The position numbers and the translations under genes were made by a program. Below, in pieces: positions 1 through 10,644 of a stretch of 64,000 nt of DNA (positions are counted from its first letter, which is position 1; each line of letters opens with the position of its first letter). The notes under the pieces are model-generated. The model had not been told where the DNA came from. It searched no databases and saw nothing but the letters and a program-made list of their open reading frames with translations. The stretch is taken from positions 620,001 through 684,000 of the forward strand of contig JANTQA010000045.1 of the NCBI GenBank assembly GCA_027625915.1. Reading direction: 5' to 3'. The stretch is from Anaeramoeba flamelloides. Its lineage: Eukaryota > Metamonada > Anaeramoebidae.

Positions 1-87
1 CTTTCTCTTTTAATCCTTTTTTTATTCCTACACAAACACTTTCTTGAATTCAATTCTCCTTTTTTTTCTTTTGTCATCTTGATTAAG

Positions 88-3000
88 GTTTACAAAAAAG
101 ATAAAAGAAAATATTTTTAATTTTTTGTTGTATTGTTGGAAATGCATCTTTACACAACCTTATAATTATGAACTAATCGACAAAAAACCACAAGATCATC
201 TCACTCAATTATATCCATTTTTTAAATTACATTTAAACAAACCTTTTTTGCTATTTTTATTAACAATATTCATATTATTAATATTATTCATATTTGTAAT
301 TTTATTTAATTTTTCCATTCTTTAACTTTCAAATTTTTTAAATTGAATAGGTAAAAACAAGCAATTTCATATTTTATTCATGCTAAAAGCTATTATTATT
401 GCAGAACATACACTTGTTTCAGAGGAAGGTAATTTTAGAAGATTAAAAAAACAAGTTCTCCTTCAAAAAAAAAAAAATTCATTCCTGAACTATATTTGGA
501 TTGTTTCACAATTACTTTTTGCTGATCCTATCATTGCACTCGATAGTAATATTTTTCTATTTTTTCTTTGTTTTGCTATTTTTTTTTTCTTTTAATTATT
601 TATTTATTTTGCTCGAAGCAAGAAAATGTTTTTATTACAAATATGAAACGATTAATAAAAAAAAGAAAATACATTGTCAGGAGGTTAAAAAAATGAAAAA
701 TACACACATACACATACTTCATAACTTCAAAAAAGTGATAAAAACGTTCCCCTTTTCAACTTACTATAAAACATTTAATTATAAGTTTTACCTTTTAGAA
801 TTGAAAATTTGAGAATTTCTTAAAATCTCTGAATTGTATTTTATTACTCATAAAAGAATAAAATATTTTTTTCAATAAAAATATTGTTAAGGACTAGTCT
901 CTATTATTTTTTTTTTGACCAATTTCTAAATAAGGATTCCTTATCTAGAAATAAGTTTAATAATGAAAATAAACAGGATCTTTCAAATCTAGGTAATTGG
1001 CAAAAAATTTTTACAATCTCTATTAAATTTAGGTAAAAAAATTTAATAGAGACTAGTACCTTAATCTAACTTTACAAAATTATTACAACTTATCATTTCC
1101 AAAAAATTAATTTAGATTATACTTGTATAATTTTTGATTTTATTTCTATTACAGTTATTTTTAAAAAGTGAAAACAAAAAGATATAATAAGTACTTTTAG
1201 TTGAAAAATAAAATGAACATATTTTTATTTCTCTTTACAAATAATATTTTATAATATATTTGAAAGGGTTTTATAATTTTCAAACCTTAGATAAGTTATA
1301 TTATGTTTTTTTCTCTCCTGGAATAGGGAAATTGAATGATTAGTTAAATTCTTAGGAATGATTTTTTTTTGGAAAGCTGAAGGAAAATGTTGTTCTTTTT
1401 ATTTTCCAATATAAAGAAGATCAAATCTTTTTTATATTTTGAAATTTACTTTTAGAATTGGGAACTTTAAGGATTTATTTTAATTCTTTGTTTTTATGAT
1501 TTATTTATTTTTTTTTTTTTTTTTACGACAAGATAATTAAAAATTCTGTTAAATTTTTTTTTCAAGAAACCATATTCATAAAAATGATTCTTAAAATTTC
1601 AAATAGAGCGGTTTTAGTGATGAATTATTCAAAATTTTGTGTTTCACTTTTTTAATACGACTTTCTTTGTTTCTATAATAAATAAGCCTTAGTCCAATAT
1701 TTTTTACTCTCTAAAATCAAGTTTAATCAAAAAAAAAAATTCACTTCAACAAATTTCTTCATATTCACAAAAACTTAATATTTACTTAATTTTGGATTAT
1801 GTAAAATGTGTGTATTATGTGCTTTATTTAAAAAAAGTCATTTTTGAGATTTTATATTTATTATTTGTATTGAATTTCAAAGTTTTTTTGTGAAAAAACT
1901 TGAATTTAAAAGAAAAACGAAAATAATTTAATGTTCAAAACAAAGAAGTAAATTAATAATTAAGCATTTTTAAAGTATAGATCTTTATTGAGTTTGTTTA
2001 AAGTATTTTTTATTTACTTTTTTCTTTTTTTATAATTTGTAGAAAAAAAATTGTGGATAGTCACTCTTTTAAAAATTATTATTAATCACTTATATAAACT
2101 CCATTTCACTCAAAGGAGGAACAGCCAAAAATGAAAAATTCACTTTTTTTTTTTATAAGAATCAACTAAACTACAATTGCTTAGAAATAATAGAAATAAT
2201 TAACTTCGGAGTAGGGTTGATATTCATAAAAGAAATACCTGAAGAAACTTAAAATTTTAGAAATAATAAAATGTTTTGAAATTTTGGTAGGTTCGGTATC
2301 ATTTAGAACGTCTCGTGTAAAATTTCTCAATTTCTTTGAAAAAGAAAAATTGTAAACAACAAGTTTTTTTAAGAGTAAATGTATTGATTTTAAAAGAAAT
2401 TACAAAGCCTCGATTATCTTCAAGTTAATTTGGAGTTTCAAACATTTTTTTTTTTCAAATTTAATTTTTAAATCAAAAGAAAAAAGCAAAAAGCAAAAAG
2501 CAAAAAACAAAAAAAAAAATTTAAAAGCGAAAAACATAAAATAATTATTTGACTAAATTAGAAAAAATGATCAGATCTAAAACTTGAAAATTTTATTTTG
2601 AGAATAATACTGGATTAAACCCATAGAATATGTTCTATTTCTTCAATTAAAACTGGACCGCTTTGACTGAAAAAGAGTTTATTTACATTGCCAAGATATT
2701 AGTTATTTATTTTGATTGTATTAAATGCAAATTATTACTTTTTAACTTTATTTACTGAATTTGATAATTTTTATTTGATGGAAAAAAAAAAAAAAATGTT
2801 TTCTGTCAAAAAAAAAGATTTTAATAATCTAATACCTCACAAAATTGAAGTAAACCCCAATTCAAAATTTTTATCAAACCAAAATCCAATTATTGAAAAA
2901 AAAACTTATTTTTTTTTTTTATTGTTAAGCAGAGGTGATTCAATAAAATTACCTCCTATTTGCCTGAAACTCTAAAATTGTATTTAGGGTTTTTTTATCC

Positions 3001-6000
3001 TAACTGTAATGTAATCAGGATTACAGCTCAAAGGATATCTTTTCTTTAAAAAATGAAAAGAATAATTTATTTCGGAAAAAAGACAAGAAAAAGAGAAAGA
3101 AAAGCAAGAAATGAAAGAGTCAAAAAATAATAGAAAAAAGAAAAAACTTCAGTGAAAAGTTTTTTTTTGTTCCACAAGTGTTGAATGGGCTGGTGGTTGT
3201 TTCCTTTTATGTCGTTTTTTTTGGATCGCCACCATAGGTTGTTTTAATAAAGAGTTCTAAATATTTGAACAACTATAGATCAAATGAAAAAGGCTGTTTA
3301 TTAAATTTTGATTTAGAACTTTATAGATGGGTTGAATCTATAAAGTTCTGGTTTTTAAGAAAAAGATTTGGTTTTCGAAATTTTCTTTTCAGTTGCTTTG
3401 CTTTTTTTTTTTTATTTTTTTTTTTTTGTGTTATTTTTTTTTTTTTTTGTAAGTTTCCCAAATCTTGTTTTCGCAAAATCCCAGTATAAGATACCGACTC
3501 GACAGCAAAAACCCAGTCCAAGTAACGACTCGACAGATAGTACGGAAAGTTCAATTCGGTTCACTTTGGTTGGTTTCAGATCGAATTCGTTGGATTCAGT
3601 TCAGTTGCATAAGTCCTCGTCGAAGATCTGATCATGAACAAGTTTGGTTGGGTTAGTCATGACCAGGTCAACCAATTCTTATAATGATTTTTTGTACTTT
3701 TTACCTTTCCCAAACACCTAAAAAAACAAAAAGAGAGGAACCTAGAGCCCAAGCAACTTAAGAAGGGAAATTTAGAAAAGGTAAAAAGTATAAAAAATAA
3801 AAAAAAAAACTTATTTAATCAATTCTCGAAGAAATACCAAATTATAACTATTCACTAATTGAAATGTTAACACTTGTTTATAAATTACAATACTCACAAA
3901 ACAAAAAATAAATAATTATCAATATAAATAAATTAAGAGTGTGTTGAATATTTTGGAGATAGCAAAACAAAAAAATGAATTGAGAAATTTGTTTAAATTC
4001 TATAAGGAATATTGATCGATCAAATAGTTAGATACTACCAATTAATTTTATTTGGGTTCTTCTATTTGGAACAACCCAACTTTAACACAATATCAATCTT
4101 TGAAAAAAAAAATTGATCGAACAGAACAAGTTTCGTAAATCTAAAAATGAAATGAAAACAAAAAACTAAAAGATAAAAAAAATGATTTTCATATTTTACA
4201 AAATTCAAAATTATTTCCAATTTGAATGAAATTGTATTATTGTGATTGTTTGGACAGTTTTAACTGTGTGGAAAATTTCGAATTTGAGTTTATAATATAT
4301 TTTATAAGATATTCTTGCAGTTGTTTATTGGAATTAGGGATTTAGATTTCTTTATTTTTCAAAACATTTAATTTCAAAAAAAATTAAAATTTAAAAAAGT
4401 TAACTATTTTTTTCTTTTCACATTTTACAAAAACATTTAATGAAATGATTATATTTTATTCAATTATTTAATTAATAATTTGGTATTTTTTTAAAAAATT
4501 TATTGTTTTGTTTGATTTTTGTTATTTCAACAAGAAAAAAGTTTTTGAAACATTTTTAATTGAAGACAATTAAATTTGGGATAGTTATTATTAAAAATGA
4601 ATTTTTAAAACATGTTAATTTTTGAATAATTTCGAAGAAATATTTCAATTCAATTTGTTTATTTCTACGAAATTGCTTCAATTAAAGATATCAAATATAA
4701 CGAATAAAGAAGCAAGTTCAAAAATAAATCAAAATTTGAGAAAAGTTTAATTAAAATTTCTCAATGGAATTCAGATTGATCCATTAAGTAAAAATTTTTC
4801 ATTGTTTAAAGTTCGAAAAAATTCATTTTCTGTTTTTCAAAACAAGAAAAAAAAAAATCTCAAAATTTTTTTTCACAAATTGATTGAACTTACTCACAAG
4901 AACCATTATGATAATTTAAATCATTTTTGGGAATAAAAAAATTGAGTTTGAATTTTTAGGATAAAAATTACCGAATTCTCAAATATCTTGAATAAAATTT
5001 TATTTTGAAAAAATCAAATATCCTATTAAAATAAAATCATAATTTATCTTTAAAATTTGTAAATGGCTTTAAAACTTTAAATATTATAACTATACTTATT
5101 ATAATAATATCAATATTTTTCAATAAGTTCAATAAAGTGCTTTATGATTTATTGTGAAAAAAAAGAATGATTTCAAAAAATAAAAAAAAATCTTTACATT
5201 AATATCCCTGATAACCTAGACTTTAATTTGTGTAATAATGATCAAAACAACAATAAAAAAATTCAAAAATTTTTATTTTGTCATAAATAAAAACAATTTA
5301 ATTATTTTCAATTTCATTAAAAATATAAAATAAAAATTTGATCTCATTCACTGAAAAAAGTTTTTTTTCTGAGTTTCTTTTTCGATCTTTATTTTTTTGC
5401 ACTTATAATGTTAAAAAAAAGATTTATAAAGACATATTTTAATATTTTTCCACTTTTTTTGTGAGAGTCTAACCTCTTAAATAAATAATCATCAGAATAA
5501 ATATTCACACATAGAATTTCATTTATTTTTTTAATTTTTTATTTTAAAAATAGTAAAAAAATAGAATTAACAAAAATATTTTTAACAATTTTTTTTTTTT
5601 TTTTATGGATTTAATTGATTATTTCTTATAATTCATATTTATTTACATTTTTATTTTAATAAAATATCTTAGTCTGGAAAACTGAATTTTTCCCATTATT
5701 ACAAAAACAATATTGCACTGAAGAACAAGCAATTCAAATCTTTGATTTTCTTGAGGTCTTATTCTTTCATGAAAATAATTACATCACGCTAAAAAATTCT
5801 GTTGATGGGATGATCGAATCAAATCTTTTTATTAATTATTTCAAATTATTTTGCACACTTAAAAATTCATATGGCCCAATTCCAAAAAAATGGACTGTTA
5901 CTGGCAAAAATGAAAATAACAACCAATCAAATGAAAAAAAAAAAAAAAAAAAAAAACCAACAACCCACTCACCAAATTTTAAAAAAAAGGTTTATGATAA

Positions 6001-6637
6001 AATGGAAAAAACATTTCGACTTGTTGAAGAATTGTCAATATTCTATAATTTGGAATCTACACCACATCATTATTTTTCAAAATTGCTTTCATTCGCATGC
6101 TCTTCTAACCCATTAATAAGAAATTATTCAATAGAATATTTAATTAAATCTCTTCAACACGATAACTTATGTTTCAAAATTTGGAAAAAAATTTATCCAT
6201 TATTAATCCCACAAAGTAATAACTTGGTTGGCTGTATTTATATGAATTGGAATGATCATTATTTATCATTCAATCATTTAGATTTATCAGACTTATTAGA
6301 TTTATTTGTCAAAACAAATAACCAGATCGCAAAAAATAAATTTAAACCAGAAAAATATTGGACAAAGGAAAAGAGGATCAACAGTTTTGATATCGCTAAA
6401 ATTAATGTAAAAACATTATCAAGGAGTTCACAAGTTTTCAGAGACTTTAAAAAGAGAATATATGAACCTAAACACCAAGGAGAAAAATGGTTATTCTTTA
6501 TTGCTGTATTAATTGTTTTGCTTACTTTTATTATTTATTTTCTTGATGCAAATGATTTGACAAGCTTTGAAAGTGTACATAAGTTTTTCAAAAAGAATAT
6601 TTTAGAAGATATTATTGAAAAGAGAATCAAACATTGA
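88..6637 (+). CDS. TMEM214: TMEM214-like membrane protein, 3' three exons (5' end outside window)
   Basis: I read three exons: about 88-295, 362-545 and 5673-6637 (stop at 6635-6637). Intron 296-361 is phase 0 (the acceptor at 361 is weak; 350 is an alternative acceptor). Intron 546-5672 (GTAATA...CTTAG) is phase 1 and rebuilds an Ile codon. The joined reading ...YIWIVSQLLFADPIIALDIW / KTEFFPLL follows the vertebrate TMEM214 stretch 'IMWALGQAGFANLTEGLKVW / LGIMLPVL' without gaps. Further on, DNLCFKIWKKIYP parallels 'DPLSASVWRQLYP'. A single hydrophobic helix (nt about 6490-6546, WLFFIAVLIVLL...) lies near the C-terminus as in TMEM214, but the protein ends soon after it, whereas the human one has a long tail. 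TMEM214 is an ER membrane protein that recruits procaspase-4 in mammals; that role cannot be assumed here. The homology is from memory, so the call is probable. The 5' exon boundary and upstream exons are not visible. Confidence 0.62.
887..1064. mobile_element. Foldback MITE with TTAA at both ends
   Basis: The left end TTAAGGACTAGTCTCTATTA (887-906) is inverted at the right end as TAATAGAGACTAGTACCTTAA (to 1064), differing by one base insertion. If TTAA is the target duplication, the element is 891-1060 with GG...CC ends. TTAA duplication is the hallmark of piggyBac-type elements. It has no coding capacity, so it would be a non-autonomous copy. Confidence 0.6.
2091..2692 (+). repeat. Dispersed repeat G, copy 1
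   Basis: It begins TATAAACTCCATTTCACTC and ends near CTTTGACTGAAAAAGAGTTT, giving imperfect inverted ends of about 20 bp. The same unit occurs in the opposite orientation at 9717-10246. Shared blocks include AACGTCTCGTGTAAAATTTC (or its partner) and the ...ATTGAGAAATTTT... segment. It lies inside the TMEM214-like intron. A short run in one frame resembles the ORF seen in copy 2 but is interrupted by stops. Confidence 0.6.
3160..3800. other. Less AT-rich patch inside the intron, with a terminal hairpin
   Basis: Bases about 3470-3660 are visibly richer in G and C than anything nearby. They contain a repeated block ACGACTCGACAG / CCGACTCGACAG (about 3494 and 3524). Bases 3688-3800 form a small inverted pair (GTACTTTTTACCTTT... 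/ ...AAAAGGTAAAAAGTA). Overlapping ORFs on both strands (for example 3465-3656 +, 3321-3554 -) show no recognisable domain. It could be a nested non-coding RNA, a foreign insert or an old gene fragment; I cannot decide. Confidence 0.3.
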
Positions 6638-7231
6638 TCTTTTTAAATTAATAAATTTTTTTTTTTTTTTTTTTTTTATATTTATATTTGAAAAGGCCAC
6701 AACGACAGAAAATTAATTAATATTATTTATTAATTAAAAAAAAAAAACATTCAAGATCAGATTTAATTTTTTCAAAAAAATAGTGTTTAAAATTTGTTCT
6801 TTCAGGAGAAGGTTACGTTATTAAAAATAAAAATAAAAAAAAATTATTAAACTTTTTCAATATTTAAACAAAATACATTTTTTTTAAATATTATTTTATG
6901 AAATATCCCTCAAATTAACTATAACATAGATAAAAAAAAATAAAAATATAAAATCATTATAATAATACGCCAATAAAAACGAATAGATTTAAAAGTACTT
7001 TCAAAAATAAAGTTATCATGTCCACTATTTTTTTTTTTTTTTTTTTTTTAATATTTTTTATTTATTCCATCAAAATAAAACCATCTCTGAATACCAATTA
7101 AAAGAAGTAAACCCCCTTTCACCCATTGATGAATAATAAAATTTCAAAATAACAAATTTTCCATTGAATTGACTATTAGATAGTAAATAAAGAATACAAT
7201 TGACTTGATCCAAAAATTAGTATTGTTATTA

Positions 7232-8542
7232 TTAATGAAAACAAAATAATTTTGCTATATATTTTTTTTTTTAACTCAAACTTTTTATTTGTTAAAAATT
7301 AAAAGTATATACTTCTTGATAACTACTGATAAGAAAGTGATGGTTTCACTAAAAAGTTGAGGATAGCATTGTAGTCACTGTGGAAGGATTTTGGGAAATC
7401 CTTGAGTAATTAGGTAAAGTTTGAAAATTTTCTGATCTTCGTTTTTTGAATTCAATTTGGGGAAAAAAAGAAGTATTTTACTAATAAATTGTGACTCTAA
7501 AAATGTTATTTAAAGTTATTTGGGAAGAGTTTAATCAATTTTTTTACGAATTTTTAATCTTATAAATCCCAAAAGATTGAAGTGCTCAAAGATTTACAAC
7601 ATTGTAAAATATATTTTCATTCAAGTGACCAAATTATTTGTTCAATAGACGAGAAAGAAAAAATTCCTTCAATTTTCTCATAAAGGTTGGAAATTGAATA
7701 AATTCTCTTTCTTTGTTTAAAAACAATAATGGAAACCAAACAGCTTTTTTGTTTTTGGTTCAAAAGAAATCAATATCATTTTTCAAAAAAATAAAAAATG
7801 TTTACTATTTTTTGTTGAAAAAAAAGAGAGAAGAAAAGAGACCATAGTAAAAGATTTTGAAAGTGAGAAAAAAACATTTACCAATTTTGTAAATTAGAAA
7901 AAAAAAAAATTTTTATTTTACAATGTCAAGTCAAGAAATTTTTAGAGGAATGCTTCATAATAAGTTACTGTTAAGAACACGGGGTAGATGTAGGTTTTTA
8001 TGTTTGATGTTTGTGAAGAATTTCTTGACAAACATGGAATAAAAGGGATAAATAGAACTCATTGAAAGGATAAAAGATCTAGTTTGTTTCTGTGGGAATT
8101 TAAACCAAGTTTTGTCTCCAAATAATGAAAATGTGGACTTTAACTTCAACTTTTTCGTTAACTCATTAGAAGAATAAGATCCTTTCTCAAAAAATAGTTC
8201 TTGTAAAGCTTTTTTAAAAAATAACAAATTGCTTTCTACTTCTTTTTGTTTGTTTTTGTTGATTTGTTTGTTTATTGTTGGGTTAGATCTTGAGTTCTAA
8301 AAATAATAAGTAACTCATATTGTTTCATTTGTTCAAAAATCACCAGTTATTCTTCCTCCTTTTAGGATCCCCTTCCAGACTCAAAATAATGATATTGTTC
8401 TCGTACTAAGATTATACTAGGTAGGAAGAACGGCGAATAAAATCATCTTATTTCACTTCGAACAATATCATATTTCTTGTTCTTCCAGGCCAAACTTGTC
8501 ACATAACAAGGTGATTGTTTCCAAATCGAACCAATAAAGAAA
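7232..8542. repeat. Dispersed 1.3 kb repeat D, copy 1
   Basis: The unit runs from TTGCTATATATTTTTTTTTT to about CAAGGTGATTGTTTCCAAAT. A second copy in the same orientation lies at 36703-37980 inside the STK11IP-like intron. Shared blocks include GTAGTCACTGTGGAA, GATTTTGGGAAATCCTT, AATATCATATTT and GTTCTTCCAGGCCAAACT. No long terminal inverted repeat is obvious at the outer ends; an inner pair (ATATTGTTC / GAACAATAT) forms a hairpin near 8390-8475. The minus strand has residual ORFs (7955-8227 here) that are interrupted in the other copy, so it may be a decayed duplicated gene segment or a non-autonomous transposon. Confidence 0.6.
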
Positions 8543-8739
8543 AAATTTTCCTTTCATTAAACAACTTTGTTGAGAATTGAAAAGTTGTATTTAATGTCTT
8601 CTACAAAGAGTGTTTTAAATTTTTTTTTTATTCAAATGGCAAAGAACAAAAATATTAAATTCCAATTTCTTTGTCATTTTTAAACAGTCTATAATTTGAT
8701 AAAAGCTTGATAAATCATTTCTTATCATTTTTATATCTT

Positions 8740-8967
8740 TCAAATTCTTCTTTCCAAAAAAGAAAGCTCATTATTTCTCCCTTGGTCAATTGACCTTAAA
8801 TTATTATTTTTTTCAATAACATAACTGACCAATTTTGCAAATTTTATTTTCATTTTGATGATAGCCACTAAAAAGACCACAATCATTAACCCAATTGAAG
8901 TTGAGACGAAAATTTGATAATGAGAATAAAAAGGAACAAAAAAAAATAGGTCTGACAAATATATCAA
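8740..8967 (-). CDS. Possible exon or small membrane protein
   Basis: An open frame of about 75 codons on the minus strand has a convincing membrane helix (STSIGLMIVVFLVAII) followed by a lysine-rich then mixed polar tail ending QGRNNELSFLERRI. There is no ATG at its upstream end, so if real it is an internal or terminal exon. I found no partner exon and do not recognise the family. The AT-rich background also yields hydrophobic frames by chance, so this is only a candidate. Confidence 0.2.
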   Translation of the reverse strand: MIYLSDLFFFVPFYSHYQIFVSTSIGLMIVVFLVAIIKMKIKFAKLVSYVIEKNNNLRSIDQGRNNELSFLERRI

Positions 8968-9356
8968 ATGTTTTTGGGTATTTGTAAATTGTAACTATGC
9001 TGAAAAAAAATCAAATAGAATAAATACTATATCACAAAATAGAAGTCAACAACTTCAATTCAAGTAAAGAAAAAATATACAAATACACACCAATTAAAAA
9101 AAAAAACAAAAAATAACTTTTTTTGTAAAAATTGAAAAATTATAAATCGACATTATAACAATTCTGTGACTCAAATACTAAATATCATATACACTTTTAT
9201 CTTCAGAAGTTAGACTTGTTTATTTAGAGTGTTTGAAAATTTAGTTATTTGTTGGGCAAGAAATTCTTGATTATTTTTCTATCCATTCTCACATTTCTTA
9301 ATAAGTTTGATCTAGTTTACATATCAAAAAATCATTTCTTTTAGAATCTTTCTTTA

Positions 9357-9550
9357 CATCGAGTTCCACTTTTAAGGTAAAAACTTTCAATTAAATTTAA
9401 GGCACAAAAAAAACAAAAGGTAAGACGGATTTTTTGGAATTTTTTTTAAACAAATGATTTTAGAAGAATTTGAAAAATGTACCTTAATTGGAGATTTTTT
9501 TAGTACATTAAATTTTGTTGAAAGTTTGTGCATTAAAAGCGGACTGAATG
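9357..9550. mobile_element. Tc1/mariner-type MITE, family A
   Basis: Its imperfect inverted ends (..TCCACTTTTAAGG.. and ..CATTAAAAGCGGACTGAATG) and flanking TA match the better preserved copies at 16056-16252 and 54691-54888. It has no coding capacity. Confidence 0.6.
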
Positions 9551-9716
9551 TAACATTTACTATATATTTGAAGTATTTTGATCTTTTATTATAATTAAAA
9601 TCTCGATTAAATATAAATAACAAAATAAATATATTAACACATCTATATCATTTTAAACCCTTTATTTTAAACTTGAAAAAATTTAGGACAATCTTGGGTG
9701 CTCAGGGGTATATATA

Positions 9717-10246
9717 TATAAACTCCTTTTCAGTCAAAAGCACCAGATTTATTGAAGAAATAGAACATATTCTATATGTTTCATTCATAACTCTTCTTAA
9801 AATAAATTTTCAATTTTTAAATCTGAACATATTTTTCTAAATTAGTCAAAAATAAGTTTTTTTTTGTTTTTTGATTTTTGCCAAATAATTGACTAAAATT
9901 TCTTTTGAAACTCCAAATTAACTTACAGAAAGGCGCGGCTTTGTATTTTGTTTTAAAATTCATACATTTACAATTACAAAATCTTATTTTCAACAATTTT
10001 AATTTCCTAAAGAAATTGAGAAATTTTGCGTGAGACGTTCCAATGAAAAGTGTACCAAAAATTTTTTGATCATTTTTCTTTTTGGAAAATTTTTAGTTTG
10101 TATAGGGATTTCATATATGATTCTCAACCCTAATCCGATGTTTATTATTTCTCTTATTTCTAAACAATCTAGGTTGGTTGATTCGTAAAACAAAAAGTAA
10201 ATTTTTTATTTTTAGCTGGGCCCCTTTGAGTGAAATGGAGTTTATA
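9717..10246 (-). repeat. Dispersed repeat G, copy 2 (inverted relative to copy 1)
   Basis: The right end reads TTTGAGTGAAATGGAGTTTATA, the reverse complement of the start of copy 1 at 2091. A 64-codon minus-strand frame (9999-10193, ...CLEIREIINIGLGLRIIYE...) corresponds to CLEIIEIINFGVGLIFIKE in copy 1, where it carries stops. This suggests that the repeat once contained, or captured, coding sequence. Confidence 0.58.
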
Positions 10247-10644
10247 TTATTATATTTAAAGAATTATATGTTTTGATATGTCGCTATCAATTTTTTTTTT
10301 CATGAGAATCATGTAAAGAAATAAAAAATATGATATTGTTAATATTTAAACTATTATTTTTATTAAAGAGATTGTAAAGAGATATACTTTTTTCAACGAA
10401 TTCTTCATTTTTCAATAAATCAAAAAATTAAAAAAAAAAAAAAAAATAAATAATAAAAGAAAATATGCTATAATATTAAAAAAAGCAATTTAATATTAAA
10501 TTATATTATAAAAAAATATATAGTTTTGGTAGAAAGCATTCATTAAAATCATTAATGATTTAATTAACAAGATGGAGTCATAATATAAAAATAAAAAAAA
10601 AGCAAAAAGAAAAAAAAAAAAAAAAGCATATTCTTTTAAGAAAT

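Larger units (their letters stand above)
546..5672 (+). other. 5.1 kb intron of the TMEM214-like gene
   Basis: This non-coding stretch is very AT-rich. It holds a TTAA-flanked foldback element (891-1060), one copy of the 0.55 kb repeat G (2091-2692), a less AT-rich patch (about 3160-3660), and a small hairpin element near 3688-3800. The rest (1070-2090, 3800-5670) shows only AT-rich simple sequence and homopolymer runs. The ORFs in it are short, and those at 3265-3656 overlap one another on both strands. Confidence 0.55.
6638..10644. other. Intergenic region between two convergent genes
   Basis: This spacer lies between the 3' ends of the TMEM214-like gene and the PP2C gene. It holds repeat D copy 1 (about 7232-8542), a Tc1/mariner-type MITE (9357-9550) and repeat G copy 2 (9717-10246). 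A minus-strand reading frame at 8740-8967 has one clear hydrophobic helix and is listed separately. Bases 6638-7230 and 10250-10640 are AT-rich simple sequence in which I see nothing else. Confidence 0.5.

Noticed and set aside
3265-3656. Three short plus ORFs and one minus ORF in the GC-richer patch
   Set aside because: They overlap in different frames and contain poly-Phe from T runs; no domain or start context favours any.
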